NCBI RefSeq assembly: GCF_963583255.1
Contig: NC_084805.1
Span: 10,284,827-10,348,826 of the forward strand
DNA length: 64,000 bases
Direction of reading: 5' to 3'
Origin: Pyrus communis
Lineage: Eukaryota; Streptophyta; Magnoliopsida; Rosales; Rosaceae
Each line of letters begins with the position of its first letter. Within the stretch, counting starts at the first letter, position 1. The translations under genes and the position numbers were made by a program. The notes beneath the pieces are model-generated. The model was not told the DNA's origin, did not search any database, and saw only the letters and a program-made list of their open reading frames with translations. Below, piece after piece: positions 33,695-46,312 of this stretch.

Positions 33695-36161
33695 TGATGC
33701 GAGATTTTTACGCACACAAATTAAACCCTCTTTTCGTCAAATTGTAGTATATGTATAAGTAAGGATCGTTCTGGACCGGGGATTAGGAGGGATTGTTAAT
33801 CACTTGGATTTGACTCAAAAAAACGTAAAAACACAAAAAAAAATGTATTTCTAACTAATCTAACACTTTAAAATAAATGGGGGATTGGTTTTGGACGAAA
33901 TTAAACTAAAATAGAAACTTGGAAACAAAACAGATTGTACAAACGAAATTGATGGAATAGAATGAAGAAAAACTAGTTAGAGGGTTCCTTATCCACACAT
34001 GAACATAAGCATATAATTTGACTCCCAGTTATGACTTCAACAAACGATGAATGACAATGCTCCAAGTTAATTAGGTCCGCTTAAATTAACCTTCAGATTT
34101 CCCTAGATTCATTGGATTGAATGGGATACGCATTACAACCAAATTATTCCTAATCAAAGTCTCTCACATGGAATACGCATGATAGAGACATTCAACAAAG
34201 ATCATTAAGTTCAACGGAAATCATAAACATTGACTAGGCATTCATAACTATGGAATACGCATGTTAATCCAGCCTAGGGTTTACTAAACACAATCGTGAC
34301 TAGCGATTTTTACTACTCATGAATATAAGTTCATAACGATTAGGTGAAATTCCCTTATATCCTAGCATCAAGTCTTAGGCATGCAAATTAAGTGTCGACC
34401 CTCAACCCACATACATAAACAAGTTCTTAATCAAAACAGAAAAGTAACCCACATCTAAAGTTCATGAATTCACAACTGGAGTAAATCAAATCATAACCAA
34501 CATATGTCCATGGCTTCAAATTCGCCTCTAACTAAAAAGAAATTAGTTTCACATGTTTAACATAATTGACTAACAAGTTAAATTAAACATGAAAACAGAA
34601 ACAAGAAAAAAAAAGAACAAATGGATGGAAAGTTAGCTACGGGGTTCATCTCCACATATGTTATACTTGCATAATAAAACGATTTCCAATTGCATTTCAA
34701 CAAATCATTAATTCTCAACGCCCCGGGTCAATTAGGTCCGCTTAAATTAACCGTCAAGTTTTCCTTAAGTTAATGAATTGGATGGGTTAGCGCAACGCAA
34801 TTCACAACATTCTCCAAAAGTCCTTTACGTGAAAAGCACAATAAAGATACAATCAAAGATCATTAAGCATCATGAAAACTTTAAGTGTTGACGAGGCATT
34901 CGTTACTATGGACTACGCATGAAACTTATGCCAAGAATTTATTTAACACGATTGTTTATAAGCAACCTCCACTACTTGTGAATATAAGTTCGTAACTATT
35001 AGGTGAAACTCACTTATATTCTAGCGTCATATTGATGCATGAAAATTAAGCGCGCATTCTTAATAAACATTCATAAATAAGTTATCAATCAAACGGTTAA
35101 ACAAATTGAATCAACAACTTATGAAATGCAATTAGAAGTAATCAAATCAAAATGCAAGCATAAACATATATTTCGAATCACCCCCTAGCTAAGGGGGGGT
35201 TTAGTTCCTCATACAAAACAAAGAGAATTAAAATTAAACATTGAAATCAAAGAAACACCTAAACATTCCAACAACTCAAACTTGAATTGTATGAACGTTT
35301 AGGCCCTCTTCTCTTCCTCTTTATTGTAGCATAAGGTCTAAGGATAGTTGGTTTGGGGGAATGGAAGTGTGGAATGGAGTGAGGAGTGATGGAAATGGAA
35401 AGATGGTTTTTGGATTCTAAGGGAGACTCACGGCTAAGAGAGAAAGGGATGTGTTTGTGGTGTGTTGTGTATGAAATGAGATGTCCATGAATGAATGAAT
35501 GCAAGGGTATTTATAGGAGTAGTGGAGGGAACATATGGCTATGTCATTTGTAGGTGAAGTAGGTGGATGTTGTAGGTGAAGTAGGTGGATGTTGTAGGTG
35601 AAGTGGATGTTGTAGGTGAAGTAGGTGGATGTTGTAGGTGAAGTAGGTGGATGTTGTAGGTGAAGTAGGTGGATGATATGTTAAGTGATAAGTGATAAGT
35701 GATATGATATGTGGTTATGATATGATAAGTGGTTAAGTGGTGATGATAAGTGATAAGTGATTAAGTGATATGATATGTGGTGATGATAAGTGATAAGTGC
35801 ATGTGGGTTAACTAATGAAGGAAATGCATGTGCAATGACAATGTGTTAGAATGGATGTGTGTTATGCATGGCATGATTGGGATTAGGAAAGGTTTAAATG
35901 TCCTAAAACTAAAGAGACAAGGTTCCAACACTTTGGCTCCAATTAGGTCTTCAATTTCGTCCAACACTTTGGCTTCAAGCATAAGCTATCCGTCCTTAGC
36001 CCAAAAGTGCTCCAAAAGTCTCCAAAATGCATCTTTTTGCTCCTTTAGCCCTTTGGACCTACAAACACACGAAAATAGCTTAAAGTACTAAAATAACTAA
36101 AGAAACATAACGTAAATGTACGAGAACAAGCTATTTAAGTCGCATAAATATGCTCCTATCA
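33695..36161 (-). mobile_element. E1 3' LTR
   Basis: 2,467 bp. It contains an LTR-subfamily minisatellite of about six 22-base units starting TAGGTGAAGTAGGTGGATGT (35551-35676) and a GATAAGTGATAAGT tract (35677-35810) in place of most of the TGCATG array. The TATA box reads TATTTATA in plus orientation (about 35508). Confidence 0.9.
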
Positions 36162-38100
36162 AATACCCCCACACTTAGCTTTTGCTAGTCCTCGAGCAAA
36201 ACAGAAAAACAAAACAAAAAGAACAAAACACAACCTACACCTTCCAACAATCGTATCAGGGACTTCCAATGCACATGACAAGTTAAAAATCATTATTCTC
36301 ACAGATTTGAGCCATCTTTACACTTAAGTACATTCTTAATCATAGTCACCACATACTAGTTCACAATTAAGCAATTAAAACACATTTCAAATGTAGTAAC
36401 ATGCCTTTAGAGAATTCCCTCAATTTCTTACTAGATGTACTCTCGTTTTTCACACAGATTTTCTGACTACACACCCTACACTAGGTATATGTGAGAAGAT
36501 TGATGTAAACATGTAGACGAACACTCACATATGTTATAATAAGGAAAGCATTTTCTGGAGTTAATAAGCATGTTTAGATATGATCTCATGAATGGAATGC
36601 TACTACTTAGACGCGAGAACCAGTGACACCATAAGCTCATACCAAGTTCAAACTCCACAATTGAAATACATAACACTCAATATAGAAGTCAAAGGGTAGT
36701 AATGGGGCTAGGGTATTGGCTAACAATGAAAGGTGAAGGATAAACAAACATTCTTAAAGCAATAGTGAGCAAAGTATTGAATTAGGCACTTAGAATTCCC
36801 TTAAGAACGCAAAAGTCAACTTTGAACACCCAAGGGAAAATCACACAAAACTTAGGGCCATATTCAACCTTTTGGACCCTTTCTTCAACCATCAACGCTC
36901 GTGAGTTCATTCTTATTTATTTTCACTCCTTTTTTTTTTTTTTTTTTTTTTTTTTTTCTTTTCTTCTTCTTTTTCTTTTGAATCTCAAAACATACATATA
37001 AACGTAAGAACAAACTTTTACTCCCCCACACTCATTTTCTTGCATAATGTAACTCAAAAGGAATTCATTTAAGTCATGCTCACTAAACTTTAAGAACAAG
37101 GGTATAGGAAAGTCCTACTCTAAGCTAGGTAAGGGGTGATGTGGGTAAACAAGGAATAAAGGCAAAACGAGGCTCAACGGGGTTAAAACTTACAACATAT
37201 ACGAAGTATGGGAAGTAAGGCTATTTGGCTATGGTGGTGGTCACTACACAACTTCTTCTTGAATATGTGTTATGCAAATCAATAACATGCTTTGAATGAA
37301 ATGGGCATGAGTTCTAGCATTTGGAACTATATGATGAAACGCCTTCTAAGTAGTAACCAAGCAAAGAATAATGAGATCATGCAACGACTTTAGAAAACAA
37401 GAAATCACAGATTATACTCTCCAAAGAACGTTATAGGCTCAAGTCTCTCAGGGTTGTAGCGTTTGTTTGAGTTCCTTCCTTCAAGCATGTTACAAAAACG
37501 AATTTTTTTCTTTTATGATTGCATGTGAAGTCATACATTATAACCATAACCAAGCATATACCAAGAGTAAATCAAACTTTTCTCTATGTTTATAACTCTT
37601 TCTAACCATCATGCAATTATAAACCAAATCCTTATCATTGTGTTGGAAGGTACCCTAAGACACAAACACACAAAAACGACTTTTAAAACAACTCTTTTTG
37701 GGTTTTTCAAAACAATTTTTCAAATTTTTATGGGATTTTCGAATTATAAAACAAAACACACTAAAACACTCTAAAACAACTTAAAAACACCTTAAAACAG
37801 CAAGGAACAACATTAGAAGTTATGGTGGATAAAACCCTACGAATTTGCATCAAAACACTTTAGTTACCCCCCCACACTTAAATCAAACATTGTCCTCAAT
37901 GTTTTAAGCATAGATTCACACAAAACATAAGTAAACACACAAAAAGCAACTAAACATTTTAAACATGGCATAATGTAATTAACAAAGAGAAGAGTTTAGG
38001 GACGCAAATCTGGTTATGGAGTGTAAATTCCCTCTTCTCCTTGGTGATTGTATTGAGGCATGATCTTGGTGATTCCACAGGCTTACTCTTGAACTGGTTT
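36162..38100 (-). other. E1 3' untranslated block with polypurine tract
   Basis: It begins with the reverse complement of the polypurine tract (AATACCCCCACACTTA) and of the CTCGAGGACTAGCAAAAG motif, then a long T-rich stretch (36931-36970), then CCCCCCCACACTTAAATC and CATTGTCCTCAATG (about 37867-37903). No supported coding sequence. It is equivalent to 19444-21311. Confidence 0.75.
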
Positions 38101-39215
38101 CCACCCATCATTGATTTTCCTTTGTGCTACTCTTGAACTGGGCAGCAGGATTCCCTTTAGTGTCTCCCCCGAAGGTCTGAGCTTCCTCCTGCTATCTGTT
38201 TCTTTGTTCAATCTTTGCAGGAGTGGTCCCTTCTCTGGAAGTGTATCAACCGTTGAAGATGACTACTCGAGAGCAACGCTAGGTAAGCAATCAGGAATAG
38301 ATTCCAGGCAGTTGGCTCCAGATCGGTAGACTGACTCCAAGTGCCGGCTGATTGCTTCTTTTACTTTGCCATGTAAGTAAGAACAAGAACAAAGAAAAAG
38401 ACAGGGAAGGAGCATGATATGAGATATTTTTGCTTTTGACCTTGATGATATGAGATACCTTTGCTTTGAAGAAGCGGTGACTGAATCAGCACATGCTTCA
38501 ATCCGCCGTTTTCTCCTGGGTCATATGTACTCCAGGCATCTGGTATCATCTTTGGGGAAGAAGAAAGAATTGAGTCTTTCGAAAGGCTTTGCTGGGAGTG
38601 CGCCCTCAGAGGTGAGGGAGAGTTGGGCATTTTCTTCAGGTTTGCCCTGCCATAAAAGACGAAGGTCGACATATATAGAGATAATATCAAGTGGTGGTAC
38701 TTTTTACCCTTGTCGACAAACGTTTTGATCCCGCAAATCCGGCTTTTTGAAATAGTGGCGCCTCTTCGATCTTTGAATACGCCTCTTCGATTTCTGAGCA
38801 GGCGCCCCTTCGATTTCTGAACGACGCCCCTTCGCTTTCTGAACGACACGTGGTAGTGCAGATGCGGCTCCTTTTGACAAAGCTGCACACGTCTTCTGAA
38901 AAGCAGAGAAAGCGTCGCCGAACTTTGCGCTTGTCGGCTAAAGATGTGTAGTTGCGATGATGGCCTCCACGTGTTTTCAGCTTTGTCAGAAATCTTTTGA
39001 CAAAGTTGAACGCGTCTTCTGAAAAGCCGAGAACGCGTCGCCTAAATTACGCCGGAAATTCCGGCTTCTTGAATCGGTGGACGCGTCGCCTTGGCTTTTA
39101 TAGAGCTATCGATCACCACAACAAACACACTCTGAAGAATTCCCATTCTTGAAAATCGACTCCGGCCCTTTGAGAATTAACTCCATCCGCCCCTCTCTTT
39201 GAACACTTTTGAAAA
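38101..39215 (+). promoter_or_regulatory. Gene B upstream region in E1
   Basis: Same order of modules as 863-1769. Two G-boxes (38847-38852 and 38968-38973), TTTCTGAACG modules (about 38755-38845), TTTTGACAAAG modules (38873 and 38996), and a TATA-like TATAGAG (39099-39105) about 117 bases before the ATG. The small conserved ORF seen at 45048 is disrupted in this copy. Confidence 0.55.
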
Positions 39216-39893
39216 ATGGCAAACCCATCGAACCTTAGCTTGGAATTGAGCCTTAGCAGTGATACGGGCGCGCCGCGTCAAGGTAACGTATGGCGCCCTT
39301 CTTTCTTATCTTCTAACGGTCCTCTCACAGGTGAAGACTCCGTGATGCAGGACGCCACAACAGCTACAATAGTAGCTAGGAACCTCCTCACTCCAAAAGA
39401 TAGTAGGCTGCTGTCAGGACGGTCCGATGAGTTGGCCGTTCAAGAGTCCCTCGCACTTAGTGTTCAGTGTGCGAGTTCTGTGTCCAACATGGGCCAACGC
39501 CTGCTTGCCCGCTCCCGTCAGGTGGAATCATTGATGGCAGAGGTGGAAAGTCTTAAGCAGGAGATCAAACTGCTTAAGCATGAGAATAGAAGTTTGCACG
39601 TGCTTGCCAACAACTATTCGACGGGCATGAAGAGGAAGCTTGATGAACTGCAAGAGTCTGAAGGTCGGATTCAAAGTGACCGTCAAAGGTTTTCGTCTTT
39701 CCTCCAGAGGCACCTTTTTCCTGGATCATCCAGCGTTTGGCCAAGTATTGAGGCCTCGAATGCTCTATCTTCGATGCCTCTAGCTCCGATGCCTTCCGCT
39801 CCTATGTCTTCTGCCCCGATGCCTTCCGTCTCGATGCCTTCCGCTTCAAGAGTTTTGCCACGTAGTGGGTCTTTAAGTAAACAACCTTTGTGA
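39216..39893 (+). CDS. Gene B of E1: coiled-coil, proline-rich protein of unknown function
   Basis: 225 codons, intact. It has the same N-terminus and middle as the copy at 1770, but coiled-coil variants (IKLLKHENRSL where others read IQQLKYENRSL) and a shorter, altered tail (MPSAPMSSAPMPSVS, ending SLSKQPL). The tail length change is in frame. It is antisense to E1 and followed by a T27 run (39922-39948). It sits in the youngest element of the window, so it was probably carried through a recent transposition intact. Cellular role unknown; the coiled coil suggests self-association or partner binding. Confidence 0.72.
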   Translation: MANPSNLSLELSLSSDTGAPRQGNVWRPSFLSSNGPLTGEDSVMQDATTATIVARNLLTPKDSRLLSGRSDELAVQESLALSVQCASSVSNMGQRLLARSRQVESLMAEVESLKQEIKLLKHENRSLHVLANNYSTGMKRKLDELQESEGRIQSDRQRFSSFLQRHLFPGSSSVWPSIEASNALSSMPLAPMPSAPMSSAPMPSVSMPSASRVLPRSGSLSKQPL

Positions 39894-40162
39894 AGCCTCG
39901 CCACTTTTATTATTATTATTATTTTTTTTTTTTTTTTTTTTTTTTTTTCAAAAATGCATTGGGTTGCCTCCCAAGTAGCGCTTTCTTTTATGTCTTGCAG
40001 CCGGACGAAGAACCCAATCACTCCAGGATACGTTCACGAATCGGATGAGAACTCCGAGTCATAAACTAGTACCTAGAACAAGAAACAAAATAACATAAGA
40101 ATCTGGAATAAAATAAAAACAAACGAAAATAAAACAATCCAAGGGATTAGCAAATTTTCTAA

Positions 40163-40180
40163 TCCCCGGCAACGGCGCCA
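40163..40180 (-). other. E1 primer-binding site, tRNA-Asp
   Basis: Perfect 18-base complement of the tRNA-Asp 3' end, read on the minus strand, five bases from the 5' LTR. Confidence 0.92.
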
Positions 40181-40185
40181 AAATT

Positions 40186-42651
40186 TGATGCGAGATTTTT
40201 ACGCACACAAATTAAACCCTCTTTTCGTCAAATTGTAGTATATGTATAAGTAAGGATCGTTCTGGACCGGGGATTAGGAGGGATTGTTAATCACTTGGAT
40301 TTGACTCAAAAAAACGTAAAAACACAAAAAAAATGTATTTCTAACTAATCTAACACTTTAAAATAAATGGGGGATTGGTTTTGGACGAAATTAAACTAAA
40401 ATAGAAACTTGGAAACAAAACAGATTGTACAAACGAAATTGATGGAATAGAATGAAGAAAAACTAGTTAGAGGGTTCCTTATCCACACATGAACATAAGC
40501 ATATAATTTGACTCCCAGTTATGACTTCAACAAACGATGAATGACAATGCTCCAAGTTAATTAGGTCCGCTTAAATTAACCTTCAGATTTCCCTAGATTC
40601 ATTGGATTGAATGGGATACGCATTACAACCAAATTATTCCTAATCAAAGTCTCTCACATGGAATACGCATGATAGAGACATTCAACAAAGATCATTAAGT
40701 TCAACGGAAATCATAAACATTGACTAGGCATTCATAACTATGGAATACGCATGTTAATCCAGCCTAGGGTTTACTAAACACAATCGTGACTAGCGATTTT
40801 TACTACTCATGAATATAAGTTCATAACGATTAGGTGAAATTCCCTTATATCCTAGCATCAAGTCTTAGGCATGCAAATTAAGTGTCGACCCTCAACCCAC
40901 ATACATAAACAAGTTCTTAATCAAAACAGAAAAGTAACCCACATCTAAAGTTCATGAATTCACAACTGGAGTAAATCAAATCATAACCAACATATGTCCA
41001 TGGCTTCAAATTCGCCTCTAACTAAAAAGAAATTAGTTTCACATGTTTAACATAATTGACTAACAAGTTAAATTAAACATGAAAACAGAAACAAGAAAAA
41101 AAAAGAACAAATGGATGGAAAGTTAGCTACGGGGTTCATCTCCACATATGTTATACTTGCATAATAAAACGATTTCCAATTGCATTTCAACAAATCATTA
41201 ATTCTCAACGCCCCGGGTCAATTAGGTCCGCTTAAATTAACCGTCAAGTTTTCCTTAAGTTAATGAATTGGATGGGTTAGCGCAACGCAATTCACAACAT
41301 TCTCCAAAAGTCCTTTACGTGAAAAGCACAATAAAGATACAATCAAAGATCATTAAGCATCATGAAAACTTTAAGTGTTGACGAGGCATTCGTTACTATG
41401 GACTACGCATGAAACTTATGCCAAGAATTTATTTAACACGATTGTTTATAAGCAACCTCCACTACTTGTGAATATAAGTTCGTAACTATTAGGTGAAACT
41501 CACTTATATTCTAGCGTCATATTGATGCATGAAAATTAAGCGCGCATTCTTAATAAACATTCATAAATAAGTTATCAATCAAACGGTTAAACAAATTGAA
41601 TCAACAACTTATGAAATGCAATTAGAAGTAATCAAATCAAAATGCAAGCATAAACATATATTTCGAATCACCCCCTAGCTAAGGGGGGGTTTAGTTCCTC
41701 ATACAAAACAAAGAGAATTAAAATTAAACATTGAAATCAAAGAAACACCTAAACATTCCAACAACTCAAACTTGAATTGTATGAACGTTTAGGCCCTCTT
41801 CTCTTCCTCTTTATTGTAGCATAAGGTCTAAGGATAGTTGGTTTGGGGGAATGGAAGTGTGGAATGGAGTGAGGAGTGATGGAAATGGAAAGATGGTTTT
41901 TGGATTCTAAGGGAGACTCACGGCTAAGAGAGAAAGGGATGTGTTTGTGGTGTGTTGTGTATGAAATGAGATGTCCATGAATGAATGAATGCAAGGGTAT
42001 TTATAGGAGTAGTGGAGGGAACATATGGCTATGTCATTTGTAGGTGAAGTAGGTGGATGTTGTAGGTGAAGTAGGTGGATGTTGTAGGTGAAGTGGATGT
42101 TGTAGGTGAAGTAGGTGGATGTTGTAGGTGAAGTAGGTGGATGTTGTAGGTGAAGTAGGTGGATGATATGTTAAGTGATAAGTGATAAGTGATATGATAT
42201 GTGGTTATGATATGATAAGTGGTTAAGTGGTGATGATAAGTGATAAGTGATTAAGTGATATGATATGTGGTGATGATAAGTGATAAGTGCATGTGGGTTA
42301 ACTAATGAAGGAAATGCATGTGCAATGACAATGTGTTAGAATGGATGTGTGTTATGCATGGCATGATTGGGATTAGGAAAGGTTTAAATGTCCTAAAACT
42401 AAAGAGACAAGGTTCCAACACTTTGGCTCCAATTAGGTCTTCAATTTCGTCCAACACTTTGGCTTCAAGCATAAGCTATCCGTCCTTAGCCCAAAAGTGC
42501 TCCAAAAGTCTCCAAAATGCATCTTTTTGCTCCTTTAGCCCTTTGGACCTACAAACACACGAAAATAGCTTAAAGTACTAAAATAACTAAAGAAACATAA
42601 CGTAAATGTACGAGAACAAGCCATTTAAGTCGCATAAATATGCTCCTATCA
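40186..42651 (-). mobile_element. E1 5' LTR
   Basis: 2,466 bp, near-identical to the 3' LTR, including the 22-base minisatellite (42041-42166). Its U3 end is followed by ATGTG, the target duplication, after which the interrupted E2 LTR resumes. Confidence 0.92.
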
Positions 42652-45600
42652 ATGTGCATGTGATTAAATTAAAGGATGCAAAGTAAATAAATAATGAATG
42701 CATGTGTTGAATTATGAAGATGCATGTGCAATTAAGTGGAATGACAATCTGAAATGGGATAGGTACCCACGGCAATGATGATTTCTGGTGGTGTTTTGGG
42801 TGCATGTGGAATGAATGATTTCTTGGTGAGTGGATGCATGTGTTGATTAAAGGGGGAATGCAAAGGAAAAGCTAGAAATGCATGTGGAGTGGCTGCAAGG
42901 TGAATGAATAATGAAATGGGAAAACATGTGCAAGGTTTTGGTGTGAATGATTGAATGTGCATGTGGCTGCAATGGAGGAGGAATCCTTCAATTTCGTCCA
43001 TCCTCTTGGCTCCAAGCATATGATATCCATTCCAATCTCTAATTTGCTCCAAAAGGCTCCAAAAGGCATCATTTTGCATACTTTGCCCTTAGAACCTGAA
43101 AACACACAAAAGAAGCATAAAGGACTAAAATAACTAAAGAAACATAACGTAAATGCACGAGAACAAGCCATTTAAGTCGCATGAATATGCTCCTATCAAA
43201 TACCCCCACACTTATCTTTTGCTGGTCCTCGAGCAAAACAAAACAACAAAAGAACACGAAACTAGACAAAACGAACAAAACACAACCTACACCTTCCAAC
43301 AATCGTCTCACGGATTTCCAATGCACATGACAAGTTAAAAATCATTAGTCCCATAGATTTTTGTCATCTTCACACTTAAGTACATTCTTACTCATAGTCA
43401 CCACATATTATTTCACAATTAAGCATTTAAAACTATGTTTTGAATGTAGTAACATGCCTTAGAGAATTTGCTCAAATCCTTACAAGATATGCACTCGTTT
43501 TTCACACAGATTTTCTGACTACACACCCTACACTAGGTATATGTGAGAAGATTGATGTAAACATGTAGACGAACACTCACATATGTTATAACAAGGAAAG
43601 CATTTTCTGGAATTATTAACATGTATATATATGATCTCATGAATGGAATGCTACTACTTAGAACGAGAACCAGTGATTCCATCAGCTCATATCAATTCCA
43701 AACTCCACATTATTGAACACATAACGATCAAGATAGAAGCATAAGGGTTGAAACGGGGCTAAAGGTGTTTGGCTAACAAAGAAAGGATAGGGAAAACAAA
43801 TGTTCTTTAAGCAATAGTGAGCAAAGTATTGAATTAGGCACTTAGAATTCCCTTTAGAACGCAGAAGTCAACTTTGAACACCCAAGGGGAAGTCACACAA
43901 AACTTAGGGCCATATTCAAACTTTTTGGGCCCTTTCTTCAACAATCACACTTGTGAGTCCATTCTCACTTATTTTCACTCTTTTTCTTTCTTTTCTTCTT
44001 CTTTTTCTCACATTTTTTTTTCCGTGCCTCCTTTAAGACTTAGGCACATACATACACACAAAAATCCCTTCCCCCACACTTATTTTCTGCAACATATTAA
44101 TCAAAAGGAATTCTTTTAAGTCATGCTCACTATACTTCAAGAACAAGGGTATAGGAAAGTCCTACTCTAGGTTAGGTAAGGGGTGATTTGGTTAGCAAAG
44201 AAAATAGGCTAAACGAGGCTCAACGGGGTTAAAACTAATATATACGAAATATGGGAAGTAAGGCTATTTGGCTATGGTGGCAACAACTTCATCTTGATAT
44301 ATATTATGCAATTCAATGTCATGCTTTGAATGAAACGGATATAAGTTCTAGCATTTAGTTCAATCATGATACAATTGCATTCTAAGTAGCAACCAAGCAA
44401 GGAATAATGAGATCATGCAACAACTTTAAAAAACAAAGAATCACAGAAAATAACTCTCCAAAGAAAGTAATGGCTCGAGTCTCACAGGGATATAGCGTTT
44501 GTTTGAGTTCCTTCCTTCAAGCATGTTACAAAAACGAATTTTTCTTTTATGATTGCATGTGAAGTCATACATTATAACCATAACCAAGCATATACCAAGA
44601 GTAAATCAAACTTTTCTCTATGTTTATAACTCTTTTTAACCGTCATGCAATTACAAACCAAATCCTTATCATTGTGTTGGAAGGTACCCTAAGACACAAA
44701 CACACAAAAACGACTCAAAACACTCTTTTTAGGCTTTTTAAAACATGTTTTTCAAATTTTTATGTGATTTTTGGAGTTATAAAAACAAAACATACTAAAA
44801 CACTCTAAAACAACTTAAAAACACCTTAAAAAAAGTAAGGAACAACATTTGAAGTTATGGGTGATAAAATCCAACGAGTTTGCATCAACATACTTAGTTA
44901 CCCCCCCACACTTAAATCAAACATTGTCCTCAATGTTTTAAGCATAGATTCACACAAAACATAAGTAAACACACAAAAAGCACTTAAACATAGTAAACAT
45001 GGCAGAATGTAATTAACAAAGAGAAGAGTTTAGGGACGCAAATCTGGTTATGGAGTGTAAATTCCCTCTTCTCCTTGGTGATTGCACTGAGGCTTGATTT
45101 TGTTGATTCCACAAGGGTTCCTCCCATCGTTGATTTTCCTTTGTGCTACTCTTGAAATGGGCAGCAGGATTCTTTTGGTCTCCCCCGAAGGTCTGAGCTT
45201 ACTCCTTTGGTCTGTTTCTTTGTTCAATCTTTCCAATTCGTATTGAAAAGGGTTGGAGGATAACTCAGCCTATGTTTGTCTCCACATGCTTCAATATATC
45301 ATTTTCCTTGCCTTGCTTGCTCCCCTTGCAGAAGTGGTCCCTTCTCTGGAAGTGTGTCAACCGTTGAAGATGACTACTCGAGAGCAACGCTAGGTAAGCA
45401 ATCAGGAATGGATTCCAGGCAGTCAGTTCCAGAACAGAAGACTGACTCCAAGTGCCTCTGATTGCTTTCGTTTTACTTTGCCATGCGAGTAATAACAAGG
45501 ACAAAGGAAAGGACAGGGAAAGAGCATGATATGAGATACTTTTGCTTTAGACCTTGATGATATGAGATACCTTTGCTTTTGAAGAAACGGCGAATGAAGC

Positions 45601-45949
45601 AGCACATGTATTTGTTGTGGTTGTCTCCACATGCTTCGATCGACCGTTTCCTTCTGCCTTATTTGTACTCCAGGTTTCTGGTATCTTCTTTGGGGGAGAA
45701 AAAATTGAGTATTTCAAAAGGCGTTGCTGGGAGAGCGCCCTCAGAGGTGCGGAAGAGTTGGACATTTTCTTCAGGTTTGCCTTGCCATAAAAGACGAAGG
45801 TCGACATATATAGAGATAATATCAAGTGGTGGTACTGTTCTTTTACCCTTGTCGACAAACGTCTCTTCAATTTCTGAGCAAACGGCTCTTCGATTTCTGA
45901 ACGGACGCCCCTTCGATTTCTGCACAGGCGCCCCTTCGCTTTCTGAACG

Positions 45950-46312
45950 ACACGTGGTAGTGCGGATGCGGCTCTGTCAAAGCTCTTTTGACAAAGTCGC
46001 ACGCGTTTTCTGAAAAGCAGAGAAAGCGTCGCCGAAATTTACGCTTGTCGGCAAAAGTGTAGCTGCGATGATGACCTCCACGTGAACTTTTGACAAAGTT
46101 GAACGCGTTTTCTGAAAAGCAAAGAAAGCGTCGCCGAACTTCCGCCCGAAATTCCGGCTTTTTGAATCGGTGGACGCGTCGCCTTGGCTTTTTTATAGAG
46201 CTATCGATCACCACAACAAACACACTCTGAAGAATTCCCATTCTTGAACATCGTCTCCGGCCCTTTGAAATTTAACTCCATCCACCCCTTCTCTTTGAAC
46301 ACTTTTTGAGAA
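45950..46312 (+). promoter_or_regulatory. Proximal promoter-like region of gene B in E2
   Basis: G-boxes CACGTG at 45951-45956 and 46079-46084, two TTTTGACAAAG modules (45986 and 46087), and TTATAG (46194-46199), which is 114-119 bases before the ATG. The arrangement is shared with copies at 1770 and 39216, supporting but not proving a promoter. Confidence 0.5.

Larger units (their letters stand above)
33695..42651 (-). mobile_element. E1: complete young non-autonomous Athila-type element (LARD-like) carrying gene B
   Basis: 8,957 bp with target duplication ATGTG (33690-33694 and 42652-42656), inserted into the E2 LTR. 5' LTR 40186-42651, PBS 40163-40180, internal 36162-40162, 3' LTR 33695-36161. 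By eye the LTRs differ by one homopolymer indel (near 33838/40330) and one substitution (CTATTTAAGT/CCATTTAAGT). There is no gag or pol; the only sizeable ORF is gene B, antisense. It is the most recent complete insertion in the window. Confidence 0.92.
31665..43198 (-). mobile_element. 3' LTR of element E2 (minus), interrupted by E1
   Basis: LTR parts are 31665-33694 and 42657-43198 (2,572 bp together). A PBS abuts its right end in minus reading (31642-31659) and a polypurine tract abuts its left end (43199 onward), so it served as 5' LTR of a lost unit and as 3' LTR of E2. It is a close relative of the LTR at 47324-49876, which lacks 7 bp (near 48158) and 12 bp (near 48982) present here. 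Confidence 0.83.
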
